64,000 nt of DNA from Pseudomonadota bacterium (lineage in GTDB: Bacteria > Pseudomonadota > Alphaproteobacteria > SHVP01). Positions within the stretch are counted from its first letter, which is position 1. Each line of letters starts with the position of its first letter. Of this stretch, positions 48,901 through 57,820 are shown piece by piece. The position numbers and the translations under genes were made by a program. The notes beneath the pieces are model-generated. The model was not told where the DNA came from and made no database searches. It worked only from the letters and a program-made list of their open reading frames with translations. The DNA lies in the NCBI GenBank assembly GCA_027622715.1, contig JAQBYN010000013.1:16750-80749 (forward strand), written 5' to 3'.

Positions 48901-51184
48901 ACGCCTAGCGAATTTTATTGGCCTGAACGCGGTGAGAGCCGGGTCGCTCGCCGTTTTTTTGGCGTTTGGCGTCGCGCTACCAGCTTGGGCCCAGATCGTC
49001 GATCGCATTGAGGTCGGCGGTAATCAGCGCGTCGAGGACGCGACGGTCCAGTCATATATTCCGATCGCACCAGGTACCTTTGTCACCGACGCTGACATCG
49101 ATCGCGCGCTCAAAGCTCTGTTTGCAACTGGCCTCTTCTCCGATGTTCGGATTCGGCGCGAAGGGGTGAACTTGATCGTCGATGTTGTCGAAAATCCAGT
49201 GATCAACCGCCTCGCATTTGAGGGTAACAAGAAAATTCGCAGCGACGTCCTGGAAACCGAAGTTCAATTGCGCCCCCGCATCGTTTTCACGCGAGCTCGG
49301 GTCCAGAATGACGTTCAACGAATTCTGCAAGTGTACCGTCGGAGCGGACGCTTTGCGGCGACAGTCGAACCCAAAGTAATTCAACTGGAACAGAACCGCG
49401 TCGACCTCGTCTTCGAGATCAATGAAGGGCCGGTCACCAGCATTCAGCGCATCAATTTCATTGGCAACCAGGTCTTTTCGGACCGCAAGCTGCGCAGTGT
49501 GGTGGCCACCAGAGAGACGCGCTTCTACCGTTTTCTAACCGTCAACGACACCTACGACCCTGACCGCATTACTTTCGATCGGGAACTCCTTCGGCGGTTC
49601 TATTTGAGCGAGGGGTACGCGGATTTTCGAGTGATTTCCGTCAATGCGGACTTGGCCCCTGATCGCGAGGGCTTTTACGTCACGATTGCGATGGAAGAGG
49701 GGGAACGCTTCCGCGTCGGCGAGGTTGCCGTCGAATCCACTGTGCGTGACTTAACGTCGGAACCACTCGCCGGCGTCGTGGATATCCAAAGTGGCGATGT
49801 TTACGATGCGGACAAGATCGAAGTAGCGGTCGAAGACCTAAGTTTCAGCGTAGGCCAACTCGGCTACGCCTTTGTCGACATAAGGCCACGGCTAAACATC
49901 GACCGCGAAACGAACCTCATCGATATCAGCTTTGAGATGAATGAGGGGCCAAGGGTCTATGTCGAACGTGTCAACATTACCGGCAACGTCCGCACTCTGG
50001 ACAAAGTGGTTCGCCGCCAATTTCGCTTGGCCGAGGGCGATGCGTTTGATACCGCTAAACTACGAGCGTCGCGACGTAATGTACGATCACTAGGTTTCTT
50101 CCGTGATGTTCGAGTGACGCAGGAGCCCGGCAGTACACCGGACCGGTCGGTCATAAATGTTGACGTTCAGGAACAATCGACTGGTGAGCTCAGCTTTGGC
50201 CTAGGGTTTTCGACTACCGACGGGCCTCTCGGCGATATCTCAATTCGCGAACGAAACCTACTCGGGAAAGGGCAGGACCTGCGCGCCGGGTTCTCACTTT
50301 CGGGTCGCACGCAAGAGGTCGACCTTTCCTTCACCGAGCCCGCTTTCCTGGGTCGCAACATTGCCGCTGGATTCGACGTTTTTCGGCAAACCACCGATCT
50401 ACAAAGCGAAAGCTCCTACGACTCCAAGGAACTCGGTTTCGCACTCCGCGCAGGCTACCCCCTCACGGAAAAATTGCGGCAGCGGTTCACCTACACGCTG
50501 CGCGAAGACACCATCGAAAATGTTGCCGCCGACGTTTCAGCGTTCATTGCCTTGCAAGCCGGCGCGGATGTGACGTCATCGGTGGCACACGCTCTCGTGT
50601 ACGATCAGCGCGACGACGCGATTGAACCCACTGAAGGTTATCGCGTGACCGTCGAACAAACGCTGGCCGGGTTCGGTGGGACCAAACGGTATTTTAAGAA
50701 CACAGTAAACTACGAGACCTTCTATCCAATACGCGACGATATTGTTGGCTCGCTCGGCATCAACCAAGGATTCATCGTCGGGATCGGCAAAGACGTTGGG
50801 ATTGGGGATCGTTTCTTCCTCGGCGGAAACAATTTTCGTGGATTCGGTCCGGCGGGGGTGGGCCCGCGCGATAAAGCGTCCGGAGATGCGCTCGGCGGCA
50901 ACGTGTTTTATGTTGGCACGGCAGAGGTCCGTTTTCCGATCGGCCTGCCGCCCGAGCTGGGCGTTAGTGGGGTCGCGTTTACCCAGGCGGGAAGCCTTGC
51001 GAAAATCGACGATCCGACGACATCGCCGCTCTTTGACGTTGGTTCGATGAGGTTATCCTCCGGAATTGGGTTCGCCTGGAAATCGCCATTTGGGCCATTT
51101 CGGATCGATTACGCGAAGGCGCTTCGGAAAGAAACGTTGGACCGAACTCAAAACGTCTTCTTTAGCTTTGGCACTAGGTTTTAG
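48884..51184 (+). CDS. bamA: outer membrane protein assembly factor BamA
   Basis: A beta-barrel insertase with five POTRA domains (about 25-430) and a C-terminal Omp85 barrel (about 450-766). The lid-lock motif region is seen as GRTQEVDLSFTEPAFLG and the barrel loop 6 motif V-R-G-F/Y as NNFRGFGPAGVGPRD. The C-terminus ends FFSFGTRF, with the terminal Phe typical of barrel proteins. The start is uncertain: GTG at 48884 gives a fair signal peptide ending LPAWA-Q; ATG 48818 inside rseP and GTG 48932 are alternatives. Confidence 0.93.
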   Translation: MVCSVKRLANFIGLNAVRAGSLAVFLAFGVALPAWAQIVDRIEVGGNQRVEDATVQSYIPIAPGTFVTDADIDRALKALFATGLFSDVRIRREGVNLIVDVVENPVINRLAFEGNKKIRSDVLETEVQLRPRIVFTRARVQNDVQRILQVYRRSGRFAATVEPKVIQLEQNRVDLVFEINEGPVTSIQRINFIGNQVFSDRKLRSVVATRETRFYRFLTVNDTYDPDRITFDRELLRRFYLSEGYADFRVISVNADLAPDREGFYVTIAMEEGERFRVGEVAVESTVRDLTSEPLAGVVDIQSGDVYDADKIEVAVEDLSFSVGQLGYAFVDIRPRLNIDRETNLIDISFEMNEGPRVYVERVNITGNVRTLDKVVRRQFRLAEGDAFDTAKLRASRRNVRSLGFFRDVRVTQEPGSTPDRSVINVDVQEQSTGELSFGLGFSTTDGPLGDISIRERNLLGKGQDLRAGFSLSGRTQEVDLSFTEPAFLGRNIAAGFDVFRQTTDLQSESSYDSKELGFALRAGYPLTEKLRQRFTYTLREDTIENVAADVSAFIALQAGADVTSSVAHALVYDQRDDAIEPTEGYRVTVEQTLAGFGGTKRYFKNTVNYETFYPIRDDIVGSLGINQGFIVGIGKDVGIGDRFFLGGNNFRGFGPAGVGPRDKASGDALGGNVFYVGTAEVRFPIGLPPELGVSGVAFTQAGSLAKIDDPTTSPLFDVGSMRLSSGIGFAWKSPFGPFRIDYAKALRKETLDRTQNVFFSFGTRF

Positions 51185-51194
51185 GGTTAAATTG

Positions 51195-51791
51195 ATGATC
51201 GGCAACGCTATAAGAACCAATCACGCCAGCTGGGTCGCAGTCTCGGCGGCATTGCTTGCGCTCATGCTGACCTCGGTCGCGCGAGACGCGTCTGCACAGC
51301 AGGATGCAGCCGGCCCGCCCACATTCGGCTTTGTTAACCTCCAGCGTGTCGCCCAGGAAGCGAAGGCCGCCGTCGGTGCGGGTCAACGGATAGAGACCTA
51401 CCGAACAACGGTGGAAGCGCGCATCCGTGCGCGCGAAGACGCCTTGCGCGAAGAAGAGCAGTCCCTTGGCCGGCGACGCTCTATCTTAGCGCCCGATGTG
51501 TTTCGAGAAGAGGAGCGCAAATTTCGCGAGAGAATAGATATTGCTCAACGCGAATTTCAAGAGATCGGGCGCCAACTCCAACAGGCCACACTCGAGGCCC
51601 AGCAAGCAATCAACGAGCAAATGAGCAAGATCATCCGAGACGTCGCGGTTGAACGCGGGATCAACTTTGTCCTAAACCAAGTTCAAGTAACTTTCGTCCA
51701 GCCGCTCGATCGATTCGAAATCACGGATGCGGTAATTCTAAGAATGGACGAAACTTTACCGGAAATTCCGGTCAACCTGCCTCAGGAATAG
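51195..51791 (+). CDS. skp: OmpH/Skp-family periplasmic chaperone
   Basis: A 198-residue protein with a signal peptide (hydrophobic WVAVSAALLALMLTSVA, cleavage near DASAQ) and the OmpH fold: a strand FGFVNLQRVAQEA, then long charged coiled-coil helices (about 65-150, for example REDALREEEQSLGRRRS) forming the tentacles, and a return strand INFVLNQVQVTF. It should hold unfolded outer-membrane proteins for BamA, which is encoded just upstream. I chose the ATG at 51195; the longer frame overlaps bamA. Confidence 0.9.
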   Translation: MIGNAIRTNHASWVAVSAALLALMLTSVARDASAQQDAAGPPTFGFVNLQRVAQEAKAAVGAGQRIETYRTTVEARIRAREDALREEEQSLGRRRSILAPDVFREEERKFRERIDIAQREFQEIGRQLQQATLEAQQAINEQMSKIIRDVAVERGINFVLNQVQVTFVQPLDRFEITDAVILRMDETLPEIPVNLPQE

Positions 51792-51793
51792 TC

Positions 51794-52825
51794 ATGCCGG
51801 ATCCGCGGTTCTTTGATCGCCTGGGTCCGTTCGCACTCCGCGAAGTCGCGTCCGTGGCCGAGGCGGCGTTGACGGCCGACGCCAATTCCGATCAACAATT
51901 TGAAGACGTTGCCCCGCTTGGCACCGCCGGGCCTAAGCACATAAGCTTCTTGGACAATCCCAAATACCTAGGTGCCTTTAGGAAAACCCAAGCAGGCGCT
52001 TGTTTCGTCAGTCCTGACCACGCGAAACAGGTGCCCAAGGGCTGCATCGCGATTATCACGCCCACCCCATACCGGGCCTTCGCACGCGCCGCCGGCATGT
52101 ATTATCCCTTGGGCCAACTGATTGACATGCCTTCGGGTGGTAACCCAATTGATCCTACCGCACGCCTTGGACGGGACTGCACTATAGGGGCCGGAACGGT
52201 GATCGGGCCAAATGTTGAAATCGGCGAGTCAACCCGCATCGGCCCCAATGTTTTCATCGAACGAGGCGTCGTGATTGGTCGAGACTGCATTATTCATGAC
52301 TCAGTGACCGTTAGTCATGCCCTCATCGGTGACCGCGTCGAGCTTCATTCCGGTGTCCGGATCGGCCAAGATGGATTCGGTTTTGCCCAAGATCCACCGG
52401 GCTATGTTTCAGTGCCGCAGCTTGGTCGCGTCATCATCGGCGACGACGTCAAAATCGGCGCGAACACGACAGTCGACCGCGGTGCTGGACCTGATACGAG
52501 AATTGGCGATCATTGCCGTATCGACAACCTTGTTCAGATCGCGCACAACGTCGAGTTGGGTCGGGGGTGTGTCTTGGCCGCTCAAGTGGGAATTTCGGGC
52601 AGTACGAAGATTGGCGACTATGTGGTGATGGGTGGACAAGTTGGGATTGCCGGACACCTGTCCGTCGCGTCAGGCGTAACGTTAGCGGGCAAGAGTGGCG
52701 TTACCCATGATCTTCGGGAACCTGGAGCCTACGGTGGATTTCCAGCCATTCCAATACGGGAGTGGCGAACCCAAGTTGTGCGCTTGCGGCGGCTGACGAA
52801 GAAGAGGGAAATGAACGATGGCTGA
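51794..52825 (+). CDS. lpxD: UDP-3-O-(3-hydroxyacyl)glucosamine N-acyltransferase
   Basis: A 343-residue acyltransferase that adds the second hydroxyacyl chain in lipid A synthesis. An N-terminal uridine-binding domain (about 1-110) is followed by the left-handed beta-helix hexapeptide repeats (about 115-300, for example IGPNVEIGESTRIGPNVF). The catalytic His region is VQIAHNVELGRGCVL. It starts 2 bases after skp. The last 8 bases overlap fabZ. Confidence 0.96.
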   Translation: MPDPRFFDRLGPFALREVASVAEAALTADANSDQQFEDVAPLGTAGPKHISFLDNPKYLGAFRKTQAGACFVSPDHAKQVPKGCIAIITPTPYRAFARAAGMYYPLGQLIDMPSGGNPIDPTARLGRDCTIGAGTVIGPNVEIGESTRIGPNVFIERGVVIGRDCIIHDSVTVSHALIGDRVELHSGVRIGQDGFGFAQDPPGYVSVPQLGRVIIGDDVKIGANTTVDRGAGPDTRIGDHCRIDNLVQIAHNVELGRGCVLAAQVGISGSTKIGDYVVMGGQVGIAGHLSVASGVTLAGKSGVTHDLREPGAYGGFPAIPIREWRTQVVRLRRLTKKREMNDG

Positions 52826-53303
52826 GGATGCTCCTATCGGGGAAACAGATTTCGCAGACATTTCGCGAATCGTCAAAATGATACCGCACCGCTATCCCAT
52901 GCTCATGATCGATCGAGTTGTGGACATGGTTCGGGACCGATCGGCAACTGGCATCAAGAACGTTTCCGTCAACGAACCCCAATTTCGCGGCCACTTTCCA
53001 AATCATCCGGTCATGCCCGGTGTCATGATTGTAGAGTCCATGGCCCAGACGGCTGCGGTGCTTGTAGTCCATACTCTCGGTCCGGCCGCCGAAGGAAAAC
53101 TGGTCTATTTCATGTCAATTGATGGTGCCCGGTTCCGGCGACCCGTTGTTCCAGGCGACGCCATGCACGTTCACGTCACCAAGGTTCGCAACCGCGGCCC
53201 GGTGTGGAAATTTCGAGCTGTCGCTAAGGTGGATGGCAACGTCGTCGCTGAGGCTGAATTTGCCGCGATGATCCGTGAAGACGACGGGGCGTCGCTGGCG
53301 TGA
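52818..53303 (+). CDS. fabZ: 3-hydroxyacyl-[acyl-carrier-protein] dehydratase FabZ
   Basis: A 161-residue hot-dog-fold dehydratase of fatty-acid elongation. The catalytic His59 and Glu73 lie in GHFPNHPVMPGVMIVESMAQ, 14 residues apart as in characterised FabZ proteins, and HRYPMLMIDRV precedes them. It competes with LpxA for hydroxyacyl-ACP, which explains its place between lpxD and lpxA. It overlaps both neighbours (8 and 4 bases). Confidence 0.96.
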   Translation: MAEDAPIGETDFADISRIVKMIPHRYPMLMIDRVVDMVRDRSATGIKNVSVNEPQFRGHFPNHPVMPGVMIVESMAQTAAVLVVHTLGPAAEGKLVYFMSIDGARFRRPVVPGDAMHVHVTKVRNRGPVWKFRAVAKVDGNVVAEAEFAAMIREDDGASLA

Positions 53304-54100
53304 CCGAGGTCCACTCTACAGCGATCGTCTCGCCTAATGCCGAACTCGGCGAGACCACCAAGATTGGGCCGTATTGCGTCGTAGGCGCCAACGTTCAACT
53401 GGGCGAGGGGGTCTGCCTCAAAAGCCATGTGGTGATTGACGGCACAACGAAGATTGGGCCAAACGGCACAATATTTCCTTTTGCATCGATCGGATCGCCG
53501 CCTCAGGACCTCAAATACAAGGGTGAGGAATCACAACTAATAATTGGCGCAGGCGTCGTCATTCGCGAGCATGCGACCCTCAACCCGGGCACCGCAGGCG
53601 GCGGATTGGTCACGCAAGTCGGTGACAATTGCCTGATCATGGTCGGCGCCCACGTCGCGCACGACTGCAAAGTGGGCGACAACGTGATTCTTGCTAACAA
53701 CGCCACTCTCGCGGGTCACGTCGAAATCGGTGACTACGCGATTCTAGGTGGTCTGTGCGCCGTTCATCAGTTCGTAAGAATCGGTCCCCACGCCATGGTG
53801 GGCGGCATGTCCGGCGTCGAAAACGATGTCATTCCGTATGGCTCGGTGACCGGTAACCGCGCCCACCTTTCTGGACTCAACATTATTGGGCTCAAGCGGC
53901 GCGGTTTTAGTCGCGAGGCCATTCATGACCTCCGCCATGCCTATCGCCTTCTTTTTGCCCCCGACGGAACAATGAAGGAGAGGCTTTCAGAAGTCGCAGG
54001 TGCGTTCACCGGCAACCAGGTCGTCATGGAGATTGTCGAATTCCTCCAATCCGATTCGTCGCGATCAATCTGTCAACCGAAGGCTGAACGTGGGGCCTAA
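53300..54100 (+). CDS. lpxA: acyl-ACP--UDP-N-acetylglucosamine O-acyltransferase
   Basis: A 266-residue hexapeptide-repeat enzyme for the first step of lipid A synthesis. The beta-helix runs from STAIVSPNAELGETTKIGPY to about residue 190. The catalytic His is in MVGAHVAHDCKVGDNV, and GLNIIGLKRRGFSREAI starts the C-terminal helical part. The start is GTG, overlapping the fabZ stop by four bases (GTGA). It overlaps lpxI by 11 bases. Confidence 0.96.
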   Translation: MTEVHSTAIVSPNAELGETTKIGPYCVVGANVQLGEGVCLKSHVVIDGTTKIGPNGTIFPFASIGSPPQDLKYKGEESQLIIGAGVVIREHATLNPGTAGGGLVTQVGDNCLIMVGAHVAHDCKVGDNVILANNATLAGHVEIGDYAILGGLCAVHQFVRIGPHAMVGGMSGVENDVIPYGSVTGNRAHLSGLNIIGLKRRGFSREAIHDLRHAYRLLFAPDGTMKERLSEVAGAFTGNQVVMEIVEFLQSDSSRSICQPKAERGA

Positions 54101-54920
54101 AGTCGGCGTCCTGGCGGGAACCGGCGATCTGCCCGGCCGCATCGTCGATGCCTGCACCGCCCAAGACCGAGACGTGTTCGTAATTACATTCGAGGGCGAG
54201 AGCCTCAACGATCAGTTGAAGGGTGTCCCAGGTGCCTGTGTCCACCTAGGTCAAGTTGGAACGGTATTCCGCCTTTTGAAAGAAAACGATTGCGAAGAAG
54301 TTGCGATGGCTGGCCATTTTCGGCGTCCGGCGTATAACAAACTCAAACTCGATCTCAAAGCCGCCCGTTTGCTGCCAAAACTTCTCCGGGCAAAGGGTGA
54401 TGACGCCTTGCTGCGCGTCTTAGCTGGTGCTTTGGAAAGCGAAGGATTCAAGGTCATCGGCGCCGATACGCTGCTCCCCTCCCTACAAATTTCACCGGGC
54501 CCCTTCGGCGCAGCGACGCCGGAAGCGGAAGACGAGGTCGATATTGCGATCGCCAGAGAACTGCTCAGGGTGCTGGGCCCCTACGACATCGGCCAGGCTG
54601 CGGTGGTTAGAAGTGGTCGCGTTTTGGGTATTGAAGGCCCCGAAGGTACGGATGCCCTGATTGATCGCTGCGCAGCCCTCGACGAGGTCGCGGGGGGCAC
54701 GCTCGTAAAGATGCGCAAACCCGGGCAAGACGACCGAATCGATCTCCCCTCAATCGGGCTAAAAACCATTCAGCAGTGTGTCTCGGCGCGTCTGAGCGGT
54801 ATTGCGGTTGAGGCCCATGCGACGCTCGTCCTAGATCAGCAAGAAGTCCGACGCGAAGCAGATCGACATGGACTCTTTGTCACCGGCTTTGTCGAGACCC
54901 CCGCGACCAAACCGTCGTGA
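54090..54920 (+). CDS. lpxI: UDP-2,3-diacylglucosamine pyrophosphatase LpxI
   Basis: A 276-residue protein of the LpxI (DUF1009) family, which cleaves UDP-diacylglucosamine to lipid X and UMP. Marks are VGVLAGTGDLPGRIVDACTA at the N-terminus, FRRPAYNKLKLDLKAARLL, and the C-terminal DLPSIGLKTIQQ and GIAVEAHATLVLDQ. It stands where LpxH would act in E. coli. I chose the GTG at 54090, which overlaps lpxA by 11 bases; the longer ATG frame would overlap it by 100. Confidence 0.94.
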   Translation: MGPKVGVLAGTGDLPGRIVDACTAQDRDVFVITFEGESLNDQLKGVPGACVHLGQVGTVFRLLKENDCEEVAMAGHFRRPAYNKLKLDLKAARLLPKLLRAKGDDALLRVLAGALESEGFKVIGADTLLPSLQISPGPFGAATPEAEDEVDIAIARELLRVLGPYDIGQAAVVRSGRVLGIEGPEGTDALIDRCAALDEVAGGTLVKMRKPGQDDRIDLPSIGLKTIQQCVSARLSGIAVEAHATLVLDQQEVRREADRHGLFVTGFVETPATKPS

Positions 54921-56065
54921 CACGACGCCTAAAGGTGATGTTAGTCGCGGGAGAGCCCTCGGGTGATGTTCTTGGCGCGTCACTCATGCAAGCGCTCCGG
55001 CACCGCGCGGATGGCATCACATTTATCGGCATTGGCGGCCCGAAAATGGCCCTTGAGGGCCTTTCAAGCGTGCTCCCAATCCAAGACCTCGCCGTCATGG
55101 GCCTCGTCGAAGTTTTGCCAAGGATCGCCACTCTCTTGGGGCACCTACGACGGACCGCCGAATTCGCGCGCCGCGAACAACCCGATGTCCTTGTTACAAT
55201 TGACGCGCCGGGATTCAACTTTCGTTTGGCGCGGCGTCTTGCGGACACCAATATCCCGCGCGTGCACTATGTGGCGCCGTCGGTCTGGGCGTGGCGGCCC
55301 GGTCGCGCAAAGAAAATCGCGCCCCTCTTCGACCATCTACTCGCACTGCTACCTTTTGAACCGCCCTATTTCGAGGCCGTCGGGTTGGCCACAACCTTCG
55401 TCGGACACCCGGCACTGGAACGGGAATGGCGTGTCGATCCAAACCAGTTTCGCACCAGACACGACATCGCGGCGGACGACCCCATCCTCCTAGTCCTGCC
55501 CGGTAGTCGCCGCAGTGAAACAGATCGACTCTTGCCGATATTCGGCGCGACCGTTCAAGAACTGTGTGCGGAAAATTCTCGTCTGAGAATTGTGGTCCCG
55601 ACCGTCGATGGCGTACAGGATGTGGTCCGCCGATCTACGGCAGCCTGGCCCGGAAATCCGATCGTATTCACCGGGGACGAAGAAAAGGTCGCGGCGTTCT
55701 CCGGCGCGACCGCGGCCCTCGCAGCCTCGGGCACTATCTCACTTGAACTTGCCTTGGCCGGGGTGCCGACCGTGGTTGCTTACGATGTGAACCCCATCAC
55801 CGCGTATATCACTAAACGATTGGTCAAAACTCGCTATGTCTCTTTGGTCAACATCATAGCGGGACGTGAAATCCTTCCCGAATACCTCCTGCGCGATTGC
55901 CGGGCCGAACTCCTGGTTCCCGCCGTGTCCCATCTGCTGCGCGACGGCGATGCCCGCGACGAACAGCGTACCGCAGCGAGCGGCACGATCGACGCCCTCC
56001 GACCGCCCCACGGTTCACCGAGCGACGCAGCGGCGGAGGCGGTCCTCGCGTTAGTCAAACCCTAA
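54917..56065 (+). CDS. lpxB: lipid-A-disaccharide synthase
   Basis: A 382-residue GT-B-type glycosyltransferase (family 19) that joins lipid X to UDP-diacylglucosamine. It opens VMLVAGEPSGDVLGASLMQAL, includes HYVAPSVWAWRPGRAKKI, and has LLVLPGSRRSETDRLLPIF near the centre plus AASGTISLELALAGVPTVV in the nucleotide-binding half. GTG start at 54917 overlaps the lpxI stop (GTGA). It ends the long rightward block and converges on the small protein and gltA. Confidence 0.96.
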   Translation: MTRRLKVMLVAGEPSGDVLGASLMQALRHRADGITFIGIGGPKMALEGLSSVLPIQDLAVMGLVEVLPRIATLLGHLRRTAEFARREQPDVLVTIDAPGFNFRLARRLADTNIPRVHYVAPSVWAWRPGRAKKIAPLFDHLLALLPFEPPYFEAVGLATTFVGHPALEREWRVDPNQFRTRHDIAADDPILLVLPGSRRSETDRLLPIFGATVQELCAENSRLRIVVPTVDGVQDVVRRSTAAWPGNPIVFTGDEEKVAAFSGATAALAASGTISLELALAGVPTVVAYDVNPITAYITKRLVKTRYVSLVNIIAGREILPEYLLRDCRAELLVPAVSHLLRDGDARDEQRTAASGTIDALRPPHGSPSDAAAEAVLALVKP

Positions 56066-56166
56066 CTTGCGCGCCGCCTCTGCCGAGCGATCGGCGATTT
56101 CCGAGGGTGGCTAGGTGATTTCGTTGATCGCAGGTAAATTCGACACGAGGTCGAACGAGCTCAGCG

Positions 56167-56183
56167 CGCCTCGGCGCGAGGCG
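56167..56183. terminator. hairpin at the lpxB / gltA-side convergence
   Basis: CGCCTCG at 56167-56173 pairs perfectly with CGAGGCG at 56177-56183 around GCG. It lies between the convergent ends of lpxB and the leftward small gene. No T-tract follows on either strand, so it is at best a weak or factor-assisted terminator. Confidence 0.3.
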
Positions 56184-56185
56184 GA

Positions 56186-56389
56186 TCAGTTACTGACGAT
56201 CGACCAAATCAGGGCTCCGAGGGCCCCGGCAGCCGCGCTGCGAACCACGTAACGCTTGGTCCGCCACCACAACGACGGCGCATTGTCATTTGCCGGCCGG
56301 GTGATTTGCCGCCTGCGGACCAGTGGTCTCAGAGCGCGGCGAGGGCGTGTCCCACCGGCGACCCCGTTCCGGCGAAGGACCCTAGCCAC
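56186..56389 (-). CDS. small single-pass membrane protein, overlaps the end of gltA
   Basis: A frame of 67 residues from a GTG at 56389, which lies just before the gltA stop codon, so the two overlap by 8 bases and could be translationally coupled. It has a basic N-terminal half ([17 protein letters not shown]), the segment RPANDNAPS, which recurs in small alphaproteobacterial proteins, and a C-terminal membrane helix ([16 protein letters not shown]). The frame remains open back to an ATG at 56452 within gltA. No function is known to me. Confidence 0.5.
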   Translation of the reverse strand: MARVLRRNGVAGGTRPRRALRPLVRRRQITRPANDNAPSLWWRTKRYVVRSAAAGALGALIWSIVSN

Positions 56390-57689
56390 GTTTGGCCACT
56401 GGCGTGTAATCGCGCTGAACCGGCCCAGTGTACAACTGTCGCGGTCGCCCAATTTTTTGCGTGGGGTCTTCGACCATTTCCGACCAATGTGCGATCCAAC
56501 CGACCGTGCGGGCTAGTGCAAACAGAACTGTAAACATGCTGGTCGGAAAACCCATCGCTCGAAGAATGATGCCCGAATAGAAATCGACGTTTGGAAACAG
56601 TTTGCGTTCGACAAAGTACTCGTCCTCAAGAGCTATCCGTTCCAACTCCATAGCGAGCTTCAGGAGCGGCTCGTCCTGAGCCCCGAGCGCTTCAAGAACC
56701 TGATGTGCGGAATCCTTCAATGCCGCAGCGCGCGGATCATAATTCTTGTAAACACGATGGCCAAAACCCATCAAGCGGAACGAATCGTTCTTATCTTTGG
56801 CTCGCTCCAAGAACTCCGGTATCCGATCGACAGAGCCAATCTCGTACAGCATCGTGAGCACGGCTTCATTTGCGCCGCCGTGAGCCGGTCCCCAGAGACT
56901 CGCAATGCCCGCCGCGATGCAAGCAAACGGGTTCGCACCGGATGATCCGGCGAGCCGCACCGTTGACGTCGATGCGTTTTGCTCGTGATCGGCGTGCAGA
57001 ATGAAGATGCGCGCCATCGCCTTGGTATAGATCTCGCTTTGGGCAAAGTCTTCGCCCGGCACCGAGAACATCATGTGCAGAAAGTTGGATACGTAATCGA
57101 GATCATTCCGCGGATAAATAAAGGGCTGCCCAACCGAATACTTGTACGCCATCGCGGCTATCGTCGGGATCTTTGCGATCATTCGATGAGCGGAAATCTT
57201 GCGGTGCTCAGGATTCTCGATGTCGAGGCTGTCGTGATAAAACGCCGCCAACGCTCCCATGACCCCGCAAACCACCGCCATCGGGTGAGCATCTCTCCGG
57301 AAACCGCGGAAAAAGTAGTTCAGCTGCTCGTGAACCATCGTGTGGTAGGTGATGGTCCGTTCGAAATCTTCCTTCTGCTTCGCATTCGGAAGTTCACCAT
57401 ACAAAAGCAGGTAACACGTTTCGAGGTAGTCCGCTGTCTCGGCCAACTGTTCGATAGAGTAGCCGCGATAAAGGAGAATCCCGACGTCGCCGTCGATGTA
57501 TGTGATTTTGGACTCGCAACTCGCCGTCGACGTAAACCCTGGGTCGTAGGTAAATCGACCGGTCGCCCCATAAAGTTTGCGAATATCCAGCACATCAGGC
57601 CCGATCGAACCGTGAATTACGGGCAGATCAACCTCATACCCAGCGCCAGAGAGTTTGGCCGCTTCACCTTTATTTCCGTCCTCCGCCAT
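56382..57689 (-). CDS. gltA: citrate synthase
   Basis: A 435-residue type II (hexameric) citrate synthase that condenses acetyl-CoA and oxaloacetate, the entry step of the TCA cycle. The catalytic residues are visible: His in [14 protein letters not shown], His in [15 protein letters not shown], and Asp in [13 protein letters not shown]. The length is that of the E. coli enzyme. It is transcribed leftward and followed by the overlapping small membrane protein gene. A near-perfect -10 box lies upstream. Confidence 0.97.
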   Translation of the reverse strand: MAEDGNKGEAAKLSGAGYEVDLPVIHGSIGPDVLDIRKLYGATGRFTYDPGFTSTASCESKITYIDGDVGILLYRGYSIEQLAETADYLETCYLLLYGELPNAKQKEDFERTITYHTMVHEQLNYFFRGFRRDAHPMAVVCGVMGALAAFYHDSLDIENPEHRKISAHRMIAKIPTIAAMAYKYSVGQPFIYPRNDLDYVSNFLHMMFSVPGEDFAQSEIYTKAMARIFILHADHEQNASTSTVRLAGSSGANPFACIAAGIASLWGPAHGGANEAVLTMLYEIGSVDRIPEFLERAKDKNDSFRLMGFGHRVYKNYDPRAAALKDSAHQVLEALGAQDEPLLKLAMELERIALEDEYFVERKLFPNVDFYSGIILRAMGFPTSMFTVLFALARTVGWIAHWSEMVEDPTQKIGRPRQLYTGPVQRDYTPVAKRG

Positions 57690-57742
57690 GCTCTTCCCTT
57701 TTGTTCGGGTTTCCGCGCCGCCCCTCGGCCAACAGCGCGCGG

Positions 57743-57748
57743 ATTATA
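57743..57748 (-). promoter_or_regulatory. -10 box of the gltA promoter
   Basis: Read leftward, TATAAT lies 54 bases before the gltA ATG, in the 131-base gap between gltX and gltA. The hexamer 17 bases further up (TATCAA) is a poor -35, so an activator may be needed. Confidence 0.45.
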
Positions 57749-57820
57749 CACGCGCACCGGATATGTTGATAGTGCGGTAACTCGCTCTAACTCATTGAAA
57801 ATACAATAAAAAATGAATTA

